Below, piece after piece: positions 7,885 to 17,162 of a stretch of 22,404 nucleotides of DNA (within the stretch, counting starts at the first letter, position 1; the number at the start of each line of letters is the position of its first letter). The notes under the pieces are model-generated. The model saw only the letters and a list, made by a program, of their open reading frames with translations, ran no database searches and was not told the DNA's origin. This DNA comes from an uncultured Pseudomonadales bacterium (GTDB lineage: Bacteria; Pseudomonadota; Gammaproteobacteria; Pseudomonadales; Cellvibrionaceae). The position numbers and the translations under genes were made by a program. Location of the stretch: NCBI GenBank assembly GCA_938048505.1, contig CALIUX010000029.1, positions 1-22,404 on the forward strand, given 5' to 3'.

Positions 7885-10308
7885 ATGAAAAGCGCCATTC
7901 ACAAATTAATCACTTTAGCTATCTCCGCAACTGTCTTTAATTCGTCACAAACACATGCAATAGATCAATCACTCGAAAACCTACCCACCGATATGAATGT
8001 TGATTTTATCTGTAAATTTCACGCAACATCTATAGGTGTCGAATCAGAAGATCTTTTTGACCAGCAAGTATCAAATGATTTATCACGTCCTGCAAAGATA
8101 ACCGTTAACGGACAAACAGTGAGTTTGCGTCCACTTAATAAAAAAACATCTAACATCCCTAACAACCAAACACTTTTTGGAAAAGAAAAAAAACGTGTTA
8201 ATACATCTGAATTTGCGGGTATTTCAGAATTGACTGTAGAAGGAGATAATCGAAATAGAATCGATATTGCCAAACAGCTCGAAGCAGACGGGATCGTTGA
8301 ATATTGTGATTTGATTGTGGAAGACATACCACCACCTGCCGACATCCCCCCCACAACACCGGATTTTACTGACCAGCAGCGCTACTTTGAATCTGACCCT
8401 GGTATCGATGTAGTGTATGCACATGGCATTGGCATACGAGGCCGTAACATTACCATCGCCGATGCAGAATATAATTTTCAGCTATCACACGAAGATTTAG
8501 AAGATCAAGGCATCGTCTTTGCGAATAACCCTCTCGATCAGTTCCCGCAGTTTAATGGTAGCCACGGAACGTCCGTTGTGAGTATTTGGGCTGGTGGCCA
8601 CAACGGGTATGGCGTTAACGGTACACTCCCTGAAGCCAAGGTTCGTGTCTACTCTCAATCGCGAGATATTCCTCGCGTTGAGGCTATTATTGATGCAGTC
8701 AATGATTTACAAGAGGGTGATGTACTGGTTCTAGAAATGCAAAGCTACAGCCGCTTTGATGAAGATGGTCAAGGCTCAGCTCTTGCACCCGCAGACTATA
8801 ATATATCCGTATGGGATGTGGTGAAATCTGCAACAGACGCTGGCATTCATGTTGTGGCCGCCGCAGGAAATGGAAATGTTGACCTCGACATCCCCTACTA
8901 CGACGATTACCGCAATAGAGGCGACAATGGCTCCATTATCGTAGGAGCTGGCACAGCAGATGTATTTCACAGCAAACTGCCTTTCAGCACTTTCGGCAGC
9001 CCTGTTCACTTACAAGGCTGGGGAAGAAACGTTTACTCAGCCGATTACAATGCATCAACGGGTATCGATAACGACCCAAGGCAGTCATACCGTAACTTTA
9101 GTGGTACGAGTTCAGCGACGCCTCTTGTGGCAACAGCCGTAGCATTAGTGCAAGACTACGCCGAACAAACACTGGCTCAGAATATCGCACCACGCGTAAT
9201 GCGCCAATTGCTCATAGAGACTGGCATCAGCCAAGGTAGCGGTGGAAATATCGGCCCTCTTCCCGATATCCGCCGTGCAATTGAGACACTTGAGCCTAGC
9301 GGCGGAACAATCGATACGGTAGTTGCTTTTAATCTAGCTGCGGGCAATTACACTGCAATTAACGGCACGCAATTCGCTGACGGATCGTCGCTCGACGGAG
9401 CAAGCTGGAGTGTTACAGATGCCATTGCCGGAACCGATGATGACACCCTTTTCCAATCTCAGAAATTCGGCAGTAATCTCAACTACAGCTTAGCTGTGCC
9501 CAATGGCATCTACCGCGTTAAGCTGTATATGGCAGAATTATTTTTCACTAGTGCGGGGCAGCGCCTATTTGATATTTCGATTGAGGGCAATATTGTTAAG
9601 TCGAATTATGATGCTTTTTTAGAGGTGGGGCATGACACAGCGGATATCGAAACCTTTGAAAATATCAATGTAACCGATGGCTTATTGGATATCAGTTTGA
9701 ATGCCAATCTATCAGACGCAATGATTAATGGCATTGTTATTGAAACGATGGATGCTGCCTCGAGTAGTAGCTCGTCTAGCATTTCATCAGTCAGCTCTTC
9801 ATCAACAAGTTCTTCAAATAGCTCTTCGATAAATTCATCAAGCAGTTCATCAAATAGCTCAGCAGCATCAATTTTTGAAGGGTATAACTTAGCGGGTAAC
9901 AGCTATACACTAATGAGTGGAGAATTATTTAATGAAGGCAATTCACTTGATGGCGCAGGCTGGAGTGTTAGTGATGCAATATCAGGCACCAATGACGATG
10001 CATTATTTCAATCGCAGAAATTTGGTAGCAATCTAAGTTACAGTTTTGACGTTCCAAACGGAAACTATCAAGTCAAAATGTATGCTGCAGAACTTTTCTT
10101 TACCAATGCAGGGCAACGTATTTTTAATATCGCTATTGAGAATAGCTTAGTTAAATCTAACTACGATGTCTTTTTAGAAGTTGGACATGATAGTGCAGAT
10201 ATTGAAACGTTTAATAATATTAGCGTAACAGACGGCACTCTGAATATTGACCTAAATGGCACGCTATCAGACGCCATCATTAATGGTATTTCAATCGAAT
10301 CAATGTAA
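7885..10308 (+). CDS. Secreted subtilisin-like (S8) serine protease with two malectin-like domains
   Basis: An 807-residue exported protease. A signal peptide (residues 1-25, ending THA) is followed by an N-terminal propeptide-like region to about 160. The S8 catalytic domain spans about 165-470, with Asp193 in TIADAEYNF, His227 in GSHGTSVVS, oxyanion Asn329 in VAAAGNGN and Ser409 in FSGTSSATP. Two malectin-like domains follow (about 480-622 and 665-806), of the type also classed as CBM57 and thought to bind carbohydrate. They are about 70% identical by eye and are joined by a poly-serine linker (626-662). This suggests a protease tethered to polysaccharide or glycoprotein. The ATG has a good ribosome site (AAGGA, 6-nt spacer). 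It is monocistronic, with its own promoter and terminator. The catalytic aspartate motif departs from the usual D-T/S-G form, but all key residues are present. Confidence 0.9.
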   Translation: MKSAIHKLITLAISATVFNSSQTHAIDQSLENLPTDMNVDFICKFHATSIGVESEDLFDQQVSNDLSRPAKITVNGQTVSLRPLNKKTSNIPNNQTLFGKEKKRVNTSEFAGISELTVEGDNRNRIDIAKQLEADGIVEYCDLIVEDIPPPADIPPTTPDFTDQQRYFESDPGIDVVYAHGIGIRGRNITIADAEYNFQLSHEDLEDQGIVFANNPLDQFPQFNGSHGTSVVSIWAGGHNGYGVNGTLPEAKVRVYSQSRDIPRVEAIIDAVNDLQEGDVLVLEMQSYSRFDEDGQGSALAPADYNISVWDVVKSATDAGIHVVAAAGNGNVDLDIPYYDDYRNRGDNGSIIVGAGTADVFHSKLPFSTFGSPVHLQGWGRNVYSADYNASTGIDNDPRQSYRNFSGTSSATPLVATAVALVQDYAEQTLAQNIAPRVMRQLLIETGISQGSGGNIGPLPDIRRAIETLEPSGGTIDTVVAFNLAAGNYTAINGTQFADGSSLDGASWSVTDAIAGTDDDTLFQSQKFGSNLNYSLAVPNGIYRVKLYMAELFFTSAGQRLFDISIEGNIVKSNYDAFLEVGHDTADIETFENINVTDGLLDISLNANLSDAMINGIVIETMDAASSSSSSSISSVSSSSTSSSNSSSINSSSSSSNSSAASIFEGYNLAGNSYTLMSGELFNEGNSLDGAGWSVSDAISGTNDDALFQSQKFGSNLSYSFDVPNGNYQVKMYAAELFFTNAGQRIFNIAIENSLVKSNYDVFLEVGHDSADIETFNNISVTDGTLNIDLNGTLSDAIINGISIESM
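9757..9870 (+). repeat. Low-complexity coding stretch for the poly-serine linker
   Basis: Encodes residues 625-662 of the protease, mainly runs of two to seven serines broken by Ile, Val, Thr or Asn. Several serine codons (AGT, AGC, TCA, TCT, TCG) are mixed, so this is protein-level low complexity rather than a simple DNA repeat. Such linkers are common between domains of secreted enzymes in Cellvibrio, Saccharophagus and Teredinibacter, which is the main taxonomic hint in the window. Confidence 0.85.
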
Positions 10309-10323
10309 CCATCGCAAGAAATG

Positions 10324-10450
10324 CCAAGCCACTAAACTATGTACTTAATGCTTAGATACTTAATACCTAGGTACTTAACACTAGGTACTTAACACCTAGG
10401 TACTTAAAACCTCGTACTTAAAAAGTAGTGGCTTGGTTATTTTTTATTTT
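10324..10450 (+). terminator. Rho-independent terminator of the protease gene with a repeat-filled loop
   Basis: The arm CCAAGCCACTA (10324-10334) pairs perfectly over 11 bp with TAGTGGCTTGG (10426-10436), extended by one G-U pair. It is followed by the T-rich run TTATTTTTTATTTT. The 91-nt interval between the arms, instead of a short loop, is filled by the six tandem repeats. On the other strand no T run follows, so it serves the protease rather than the convergent oxidoreductase. The remaining bases of the 10309-10485 gap show nothing else. Confidence 0.75.
10341..10425. repeat. Six tandem 14-15 bp repeats (consensus GTACTTAACACCTAG)
   Basis: Units start at 10341, 10356, 10371, 10385, 10400 and 10414. 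In order they read GTACTTAATGCTTAG, ATACTTAATACCTAG, GTACTTAACACTAG, GTACTTAACACCTAG, GTACTTAAAACCTC and a shortened GTACTTAAAAAG. TACTTAA is invariant. Junctions create small palindromes such as TACCTAGGTA (10364-10373). The whole array lies between the two arms of the protease terminator. Confidence 0.9.
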
Positions 10451-10485
10451 GGCTAAAGTGGTTATTAATCTTGTTTTTAGTCTTG

Positions 10486-11574
10486 TTACTGGCAGTGTAA
10501 ATCGCTGCCGTTACGTTCATCTAAACCCACCCAGCCTTTTACATTTACACTCTCGAACGCTGCATCAATCACAGACATATTAGCTATTGAGTCTTGTAAC
10601 GGCAAAGGCGAGCTATGAATAGTCGGCCTATTGGTATTCGCTAATGATTGCTGGTCAAAAACAGCCTGAGCAAACGACTCAAGCATTAACTGATACTGAT
10701 CAATCTCTGCATCAAAAACGCAGCTTTGATGACTGCTATCAGACTCTAAATACAGTGTGCGCTCATCGCCCTTATCCGCATAAAATGGGTGAGTCACTGT
10801 AATTCTCCCATGACTCCCTTCAATAACCACAGATTGGCTCAAATGCGTTTTAGTACTGACCGTTACCGTCGCACAAACATCATTCTCAAATTCTAATATA
10901 AGGTGCATGCCATTATCGACGCCATAATCTTTATGCATAGAAGCCGTTGCTACGACCTGAAGAGGCTCCTGATTCAAGATCATCCGGGCGGCAGAAATGC
11001 CGTAACAGCCAATATCCATTAATGCGCCACCGCCGGCTTCGGGCGTATTGCGAATATCATTAGGGTCATCGCGGTAATAGCAAAACTGCGTTGAGATACT
11101 GCGTACATCACCAATTAAATTTGATTCAACCCAACTTTGAATACGTTGCCACTGAGGGTGGAAACGATACATAAAAGCTTCCATAGCTAAGCTATTCGGG
11201 TATTGCTGAGCAGCTTTTTGCAAGCGCTTAACATCTTGTTGATTCAACCCAATTGGCTTTTCGCACAAAACATGTTTGCCCGCCTCCAGTGCCTTAATGG
11301 CATAAGGCACATGCAGATCATTAGGCAAAGCATTATAAATAATATCAACATCAGGATGCTGAACTAACGCATCATACCCTTCTATAGCTTGAGCCTGTGC
11401 GGCTTGAGATAAGCCTTCGCCCACTAAACAATCAAGGTAGGTTTGTGCTTTAGATAATTGGCGTGAAGCAACACCCCAAAATTGGCAGCTATCCGTTTTA
11501 TATATGGCAGGAATCATGTGCTGTTTAGCAATATTCGCTGCCCCCAACACACCTACGTTCAACCGTTTTTTCAT
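10486..11574 (-). CDS. Gfo/Idh/MocA family NAD(P)-dependent oxidoreductase
   Basis: A 362-residue cytoplasmic dehydrogenase of the family that oxidises or reduces sugars, inositols and related polyols. The N-terminal Rossmann fold begins with the dinucleotide motif GVLGAANIA (residues 8-16). The family's EKP motif is in HVLCEKPIG (K106), and GGGALMDIGCYGI (181-193) supplies the Asp and Tyr found in the xylose-dehydrogenase-like and glucose-fructose-oxidoreductase-like branches. The exact substrate cannot be told. The ATG at 11574 has a strong GAGGA site with a 7-nt spacer and lies only 14 nt after the uvrB stop, so both are probably on one transcript. The convergent protease gene lies downstream. 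There is no signal peptide, so it is not the periplasmic type. Confidence 0.88.
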   Translation of the reverse strand: MKKRLNVGVLGAANIAKQHMIPAIYKTDSCQFWGVASRQLSKAQTYLDCLVGEGLSQAAQAQAIEGYDALVQHPDVDIIYNALPNDLHVPYAIKALEAGKHVLCEKPIGLNQQDVKRLQKAAQQYPNSLAMEAFMYRFHPQWQRIQSWVESNLIGDVRSISTQFCYYRDDPNDIRNTPEAGGGALMDIGCYGISAARMILNQEPLQVVATASMHKDYGVDNGMHLILEFENDVCATVTVSTKTHLSQSVVIEGSHGRITVTHPFYADKGDERTLYLESDSSHQSCVFDAEIDQYQLMLESFAQAVFDQQSLANTNRPTIHSSPLPLQDSIANMSVIDAAFESVNVKGWVGLDERNGSDLHCQ

Positions 11575-11588
11575 TCTTTTGTCCTCAC

Positions 11589-13610
11589 CTATAACCCATT
11601 GTCTTTTTTAAGGTTATGAATAACATCGCGTAAAGAAGCGGCTTTTTCAAACTCTAGATTTTTAGCCGCTTCAAACATCGTTTTTTCTAGCTCGGCAAGC
11701 TGAACCCAGATATCTTTCGTTTTGAGTTCATCACTTAAATAGTTTGCTGTAGGCTCGGCGGCTTTGGCTTTACGCCCCACCTTGGCACCCGGTATGCGTG
11801 AGCCTTCCAATATGTCAGTAACTTTCTTTTTAATGCCTTTAGGTGTAATACCGTGTTTTTTATTGTGGGCAATTTGCTTTTCGCGGCGACGCTGCGTTTC
11901 GTCCATTGAACGCTGCATAGAGCCCGTAATTTTATCGGCATACAAAATACAACGACCATTGACATTTCGCGCCGCACGGCCAATCGTTTGAATTAAGGAT
12001 GTCTCAGAACGTAAAAAGCCTTCTTTATCAGCATCAAAAATGGCGACTAATGAAACCTCCGGCATATCCAACCCTTCTCTCAGAAGGTTAATACCAACCA
12101 GCACATCAAATTCACCGGCTCGAAGATCTTGGATGATTTCAACTCGTTCAACTGTATCAATATCAGAGTGCAAATAACGCACACGCACACCCTGCTCCTG
12201 CAAAAAGTCAGTTAAGTCTTCTGCCATACGCTTAGTTAGAACAGTGATCAAAATACGATCACCCATTGCTACTGTTTTAGTGATCTCACTTAAGCAATCA
12301 TCTACTTGTGTTGTAGCGGGTCGGATTTCAATCTCCGGATCGATCAAACCTGTTGGTCGCACAACTTGCTCTATGACGGCGCTAGCGTGCTCGCCTTCAT
12401 ATTTACTGGGTGTGGCAGAAACAAAAATCATTTGCGGCGCAAGGCGCTCCCATTCATCAAAGCGCATGGGGCGATTATCTAAAGCCGAGGGCAGACGAAA
12501 ACCGTATTCCACAAGTGTTTCTTTTCGTGAGCGGTCACCTTTGTACATCGCACCAATTTGAGGAATCGTGACATGTGACTCATCAATGACTAACAATGAG
12601 TCTGAAGGTAAATAATCAAATAAAGTAGGTGGTGCCAAACCTGGTTCTCTACCCGATAAGTAGCGCGAGTAGTTTTCAATACCATTGCAGTAACCCAACT
12701 CCTGCATCATTTCGACATCATATTTTACGCGTTGCTCTAAGCGCTGAGCTTCGACTAATTTATCATTATCGCGCAACTGCTTTAAGCGCGGCCCAAGCTC
12801 TTCTTTAATGCTATCTATAGCTTCTAAAATCGTCTCACGAGGCGTGACGTAATGGCTTTTGGGGTAAAGTGTATAGCGGGGTACTTTTTGCTGGATTTGC
12901 CCTGTAAGAGGGTCAAATAAGGCGATATATTCAATCGTGTCATCAAATAGCTCAATACGAATGGCCATATCTTCACTATCAGCAGGGAAGATATCAATTA
13001 TGTCACCTCGCACACGATATGTGGCTCGGTGAAAATCAATATCGTTACGCTCATACTGTAATTCGGCCAAACGCTGTAATAACGTACGCTGATCCATTTG
13101 GTCGCCGCGCACCATATGAATCACCATTTTCAGATATGACTCAGGATCACCTAGGCCATAAATAGCCGAAACCGTTGCAACCACAATGGCATCTTTACGC
13201 TCCAGCAATGCCTTGGTCGCACTCAAACGCATTTGCTCAATATGCTCATTGACCGATGCATCTTTTTCTATAAAAGTATCAGAACTTGGGACGTATGCTT
13301 CTGGTTGATAATAGTCGTAATACGACACAAAATATTCAACCGCATTATTGGGGAAAAACGCTTTAAACTCACCGTACAATTGTGCGGCCAACGTTTTATT
13401 GTGCGCCATGATCATCGTTGGGCGCTGTAGTTTTTGTATGACATTTGCAATGGTAAATGTTTTACCTGATCCGGTAACACCCAGCAATGTTTGATGTGCA
13501 AGGCCTGACTCAATACCATCAACCAACTCAGCAATGGCTGTTGGCTGATCACCCGCGGGCTCAAAGGCACTTTTAACTTCAAAGGGCTTTTTTACATCAC
13601 ATGAATTCAT
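11589..13610 (-). CDS. uvrB: Excinuclease ABC subunit B (UvrB)
   Basis: Central subunit of nucleotide excision repair: with UvrA it loads on damaged DNA, verifies the lesion and recruits UvrC for incision. The product has 673 residues, as in E. coli. Visible motifs include AFEPAGDQP (15-23), Walker A GVTGSGKT (44-51), the damage-probing beta-hairpin region [12 protein letters not shown] (97-108), DESH (343-346), helicase motif VI in QTIGRAARN, and the C-terminal UVR motif (about the last 35 residues) that contacts UvrC. The ATG at 13610 has a GAGAG ribosome site and fits the family N-terminus. The Gfo/Idh/MocA gene follows after 14 nt. The 131 bp up to rlmL presumably hold its promoter; I did not recognise a LexA box there, and uvrB is not SOS-controlled in all gammaproteobacteria. 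Confidence 0.98.
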   Translation of the reverse strand: MNSCDVKKPFEVKSAFEPAGDQPTAIAELVDGIESGLAHQTLLGVTGSGKTFTIANVIQKLQRPTMIMAHNKTLAAQLYGEFKAFFPNNAVEYFVSYYDYYQPEAYVPSSDTFIEKDASVNEHIEQMRLSATKALLERKDAIVVATVSAIYGLGDPESYLKMVIHMVRGDQMDQRTLLQRLAELQYERNDIDFHRATYRVRGDIIDIFPADSEDMAIRIELFDDTIEYIALFDPLTGQIQQKVPRYTLYPKSHYVTPRETILEAIDSIKEELGPRLKQLRDNDKLVEAQRLEQRVKYDVEMMQELGYCNGIENYSRYLSGREPGLAPPTLFDYLPSDSLLVIDESHVTIPQIGAMYKGDRSRKETLVEYGFRLPSALDNRPMRFDEWERLAPQMIFVSATPSKYEGEHASAVIEQVVRPTGLIDPEIEIRPATTQVDDCLSEITKTVAMGDRILITVLTKRMAEDLTDFLQEQGVRVRYLHSDIDTVERVEIIQDLRAGEFDVLVGINLLREGLDMPEVSLVAIFDADKEGFLRSETSLIQTIGRAARNVNGRCILYADKITGSMQRSMDETQRRREKQIAHNKKHGITPKGIKKKVTDILEGSRIPGAKVGRKAKAAEPTANYLSDELKTKDIWVQLAELEKTMFEAAKNLEFEKAASLRDVIHNLKKDNGL

Positions 13611-13741
13611 GGCAATCTCTCTTGACCTTTCTTTCAGCTACTTTCTCTCAGCTATACGACCAACAATTGAATACAACGATAGATTCAAAGACAGGCTTCC
13701 TATTACGGTTTTTAGCCCAAGACAGACCTGCCATTCAAATA

Positions 13742-15898
13742 TTAAGCGAATTTTTTAATTTTAAAGCATTGGTGGATTTTAGTATTACGCGCAAAATCTT
13801 GATCGATTGTTTGTGCTGAAATATCTTCAATATCATAGCGTTCAAGTGATTCACGATCTAATTTGAATGTGCGCAAATTATTCGAAAAATATAACGTTCC
13901 GCTCGGCAACAAGATATCCATGCAACGCTTAATTAACGCAACATGGTCGCGCTGCACATCTAAAACGCCTTCCATTTTTTTTGAGTTAGAAAAGCTAGGT
14001 GGATCGAGCATAATCACATCAAACCCTTCTCTACACTGCTCCAAATATTTAAAGCAGTCAGAATGAATAAGATGATGCCGTGATTCACCAATATGGTTTA
14101 AATCAAAATTACGCTGAGCCCAAGCCAAATAGGTTTTACTCATGTCAACACTAACCGTTTTTTCTGCACCGGATAACGCTGCATGCACACTGGCTGTCGC
14201 CGTATAAGAAAATAAATTAAGAAAGCGTTTACCCGTGGTCTCTTGAGCAATTCGCAAACGCAGCGGACGATGATCAAGAAACAGTCCTGTATCGAGATAT
14301 TGATGCAAATTAACCCAAAGCTTAGCTTTGCCTTCGCGCACGACTTGATCAGGCGTACGGGTTAAATCAAATCGTTCGTATTGCTTATCACCTTTGTTGC
14401 GCTCACGGCGCTTCATAGCAATATCTTCAGGCTCAACTTCAAAAACATCGCACACAGCCGCAACAATTTCATTAAAACGTATCTTTGCAGCATTCGCATT
14501 AACTGTTTTAGGTGCTGCATATTCCTGCAAATGAATGGCACCAGCATACCAATCAACTGCCGCTGCATATTCAGGCATATCGGCATCATAAAGACGATAA
14601 CAATCTGTATTCGCCTGTTTCAGCCAGGATTTTAATGCTTTACGGTTTTTGCGCAAACGGTTAGCAACCATTTGCGCACCATCTGTCATTTTGTAAATTT
14701 TAGGGCGTTCGTGTGTTGCTTCGCCTTCTCGTAAAGTCGCATCGTCCGCCGCTAATAATTTATATTGTTGAAGCTCACAAGGAATAGCACCATTATAAAA
14801 TTTGTTACGTTTACTTGAACGCATACGCATATGCTGGGACAACTCAGGGTTGCCAGTAAAAACGCCTAAAGTCCACCCAGTGAAAAAGGCTTTCGTGATT
14901 TTAGCCATTTGCAGGTAAGTGCCTTTTAGCGCTTCGACTTCACCTAATCGCTCACCATAAGGTGGATTGGTAATAATGATTCCTTGCGGCCACTGCTCTT
15001 CGCAACGCAACTGCGCTAATGAATTATGTGCAACTTTAACCTTGTCACGCAGCTGTGCACGCACAATATTATTATTGGCAGAACGCAAAACAGGCGGGTG
15101 TTTATCAAAGCCTAAAATGGGAGGCAATTCTTTTTCAAGCCCATCCTGAAACTGCTCTTGTGCTTTTTCATGTAATAACTGCCATTGAGCGGCATCATGG
15201 CCCAGCCAATTCTCAAAAGGCCAATATTCACGAAAAACACCAGGTGGAATATCTGCGGCCATCAGCGCACCTTCTGTCAAAAAAGTACCTGAACCACACA
15301 TAGGATCAATTAAACTGCCTCCCTCCTTTGCTATTCTGGGCCAATCCATGCGCAATAAGAGTGCTGCCGCTAAGTTTTCTTTAAGCGGCGCAACGCCTTG
15401 CTCTTGGCGATAACCTCGCTGATGCAAGCTTCCGCCAACAAAATCGAGAGAGATCGTCGCCTCACCGCGATGCAAACGCACATTCAAGCGGTAGTCGGGG
15501 TTAAGCTTATCAATGCTTGGGCGCTCAAAGCCAGCATCTCGCCAATAATCCACAATCGCGTCTTTTACTCGAAGGGCACCAAATTGCGTATTATTGATAC
15601 TTCGGTTTGTACCCGTAAAATCGACAGCAAAAGAGTGTGTCGCTTTGAAATGATCACGCCACGGTATTTCATTAGCTGCATGATACAAATCATCCGCTTG
15701 GCTGATTTCCGCCTTAGCCAACGGAATAAGCAGCCGGTTCGCTAAGCGAGAATGCAGAACCACCCGATAAGCCAATGACAACTCACCACTGCAAGCAATA
15801 CCGCCCACTGTCTGTTTAAGTGACTCAGCACCGAGACTTTCGAGCTCAGAGAAAAGGAGGTCTTCTATACCCTTTGGGCACGTGACAAAAAATTGCAT
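13742..15898 (-). CDS. rlmL: Bifunctional 23S rRNA methyltransferase RlmL (RlmKL)
   Basis: Fusion enzyme that makes m2G2445 (RlmL part) and m7G2069 (RlmK part) of 23S rRNA using S-adenosylmethionine. From the ATG at 15898 (MQFFVTCPKGIEDLL, matching the family start) it has 718 residues against 702 in E. coli. An N-terminal THUMP domain lies at about 40-160. The first methyltransferase has DPMCGSGT (198-205) and NPPYGERL (311-318). The second has FLNLFSYTATASVHA, VDMSKTYLAWAQRN and the catalytic DPPSFSNSKKME. The frame is open to 15964, but the added residues are hydrophobic and not family-like. The 131-bp gap to uvrB and the divergent rmf on the other side agree with the rlmL-rmf neighbourhood known in pseudomonads. 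Confidence 0.97.
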   Translation of the reverse strand: MQFFVTCPKGIEDLLFSELESLGAESLKQTVGGIACSGELSLAYRVVLHSRLANRLLIPLAKAEISQADDLYHAANEIPWRDHFKATHSFAVDFTGTNRSINNTQFGALRVKDAIVDYWRDAGFERPSIDKLNPDYRLNVRLHRGEATISLDFVGGSLHQRGYRQEQGVAPLKENLAAALLLRMDWPRIAKEGGSLIDPMCGSGTFLTEGALMAADIPPGVFREYWPFENWLGHDAAQWQLLHEKAQEQFQDGLEKELPPILGFDKHPPVLRSANNNIVRAQLRDKVKVAHNSLAQLRCEEQWPQGIIITNPPYGERLGEVEALKGTYLQMAKITKAFFTGWTLGVFTGNPELSQHMRMRSSKRNKFYNGAIPCELQQYKLLAADDATLREGEATHERPKIYKMTDGAQMVANRLRKNRKALKSWLKQANTDCYRLYDADMPEYAAAVDWYAGAIHLQEYAAPKTVNANAAKIRFNEIVAAVCDVFEVEPEDIAMKRRERNKGDKQYERFDLTRTPDQVVREGKAKLWVNLHQYLDTGLFLDHRPLRLRIAQETTGKRFLNLFSYTATASVHAALSGAEKTVSVDMSKTYLAWAQRNFDLNHIGESRHHLIHSDCFKYLEQCREGFDVIMLDPPSFSNSKKMEGVLDVQRDHVALIKRCMDILLPSGTLYFSNNLRTFKLDRESLERYDIEDISAQTIDQDFARNTKIHQCFKIKKFA

Positions 15899-16719
15899 AG
15901 GATCGATACTTTTAATTTTAATGTAGAGCAATATGGGCAAGTTAAATATGAGGAAACTCGCCAAATAGAATTGTGATCATTAAATACTAGCCGCTGAATA
16001 ATCATTACCACGCACCGAGTGCGCTTGGATAGACTATTATTTGTGCAAGTTTGTTTATTACTTGTCGTAGTTTGTATGTACTAGCTTGTTTGTGGTTATT
16101 TATTCGTAATGGTTTGTAGCAAATAGCTGAATGGCTCAACAATCAAGGGGGACCTCTCAAGCAGTAAAACCAGACACTCATTGCTTCAATTAAAGCGTTA
16201 TAACCAAACCCTATAAAACAGATATGATTTATAGAAAAGTATTTGTTCACAGCGATAGATAAGTTTGATTTACTGAATATCCGCTGAATCAGCGACCGTT
16301 ACCAGTCTCGCAGTCCATCAGGTGTGTTAGGCCCACTGATGATTCCCCTCGACTGAAACGTTCCCCCAACCTTGACGTGAAATATCAATTTAGAAAGTGA
16401 TTACAGTGCATCAAAAGCATGTACACAGGCCAACAAAGGCAGCCATTGCGAGTAAAAACAAAAAAGTCAATTAAAGCAGTAAGTTATAACAAGACTTACT
16501 AGTTTGCTCATGAAACTATTGCCGAGCGATTGACAAGCCGTAAGCATACTCACTCAAAGAGAGCTATTGTAACGGTATTTGAGTTTATATTCGCCTCATA
16601 TTGTTATGCATGCGTTGATACCCCAACACAGGGTATATCAAGCAAGCAGGCTTTATGGATCAGCATGCTATGCACTTTCTCAACTCGATTACAATTAACG
16701 CACGAGGTAATACCCCTAT
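15899..16719. other. Long gap between rlmL and rmf with several inverted repeats; no gene seen
   Basis: This gap of about 820 bp contains no frame with protein-like content and no tRNA. Structure noted: CGCAC-CGA-GTGCG (16011-16023); a stretch at about 16035-16130 rich in TTTGT words (ACAAAC on the rlmL sense strand); the odd palindrome CGCTGA-A-TCAGCG (16282-16294); and a bulged hairpin CATCAGGTG/CACTGATG (16316-16341), with GGGGA-type words on the minus strand nearby. None is followed by a T run. These could be control sites for the divergent genes or a leader of rlmL; nothing decides it. Confidence 0.4.
16579..16607 (+). promoter_or_regulatory. Possible rmf promoter
   Basis: TTGAGT (16579-16584) and TGTTAT (16602-16607) are separated by 17 bp, each matching four of six sigma-70 consensus positions. 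It would give a leader of about 105 nt. In E. coli rmf depends on ppGpp and growth phase, and its promoter is weak to consensus; no comparable evidence is visible here. Confidence 0.3.
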
Positions 16720-16923
16720 ATGAAAACTCAAAAACGCAACCAATCTGAAAGAGCCTTTGCAAAAGGCTATCAAAGTGGTGTATCTGGTAGGTCTTGGAGC
16801 CTGTGCCCTTATGAAAGCGGCGAAAGCAGAGAAAACTGGATGGCAGGATGGCGGGATGGACGCCAAGACAACTGGAGCGGTTTTGGGAGAGCTGCTCAAG
16901 CACAACGCTTAAGCAGTTTATAG
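16720..16923 (+). CDS. rmf: Ribosome modulation factor RMF
   Basis: Small basic protein that binds 70S ribosomes in stationary phase and pairs them into inactive 100S dimers. The 67-residue product begins MKTQKRNQSERAFAKGYQSG and continues with SGRSWSLCPYESGESRENW and GWRDGRQDNW. This matches E. coli RMF (MKRQKRDRLERAHQRGYQAG, CPYQ, GWREA) and, in its longer tail after GWRDGR, the pseudomonad form. A GAGG lies 12 nt before the ATG, a rather long spacing. It is divergent from rlmL, its usual neighbour in pseudomonads. No terminator follows immediately; the first is at 17246-17282. Confidence 0.95.
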   Translation: MKTQKRNQSERAFAKGYQSGVSGRSWSLCPYESGESRENWMAGWRDGRQDNWSGFGRAAQAQRLSSL

Positions 16924-17162
16924 CGCCTTTAATCAGCACAAAGGCAACGTTAATCGTTATTCATCTATGCTTAATATTGTGCTTGCTGCTTCTTGCATTG
17001 CAAACCAACACTCACCTTGAAATCTGCTATTCAACAAAATAGCTTTGCAATCAACGGCAAAAGAGCATTCAAGATCTTATTTAATGAATTTAACGATTTA
17101 AATACAAGCAATACAGAAAACAGCTCAAAAATAATCTTAAGAGAATATATAGAGTAAAAATC

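Noticed and set aside
13601..13819. Plus-strand frame across the uvrB-rlmL gap
   Set aside because: It overlaps both real genes antisense and has no ribosome site or family resemblance.
16530..16939. Frames overlapping rmf on both strands, including two minus-strand ones
   Set aside because: RMF is recognised with confidence in the plus-strand frame at 16720-16923, so the others are shadows.
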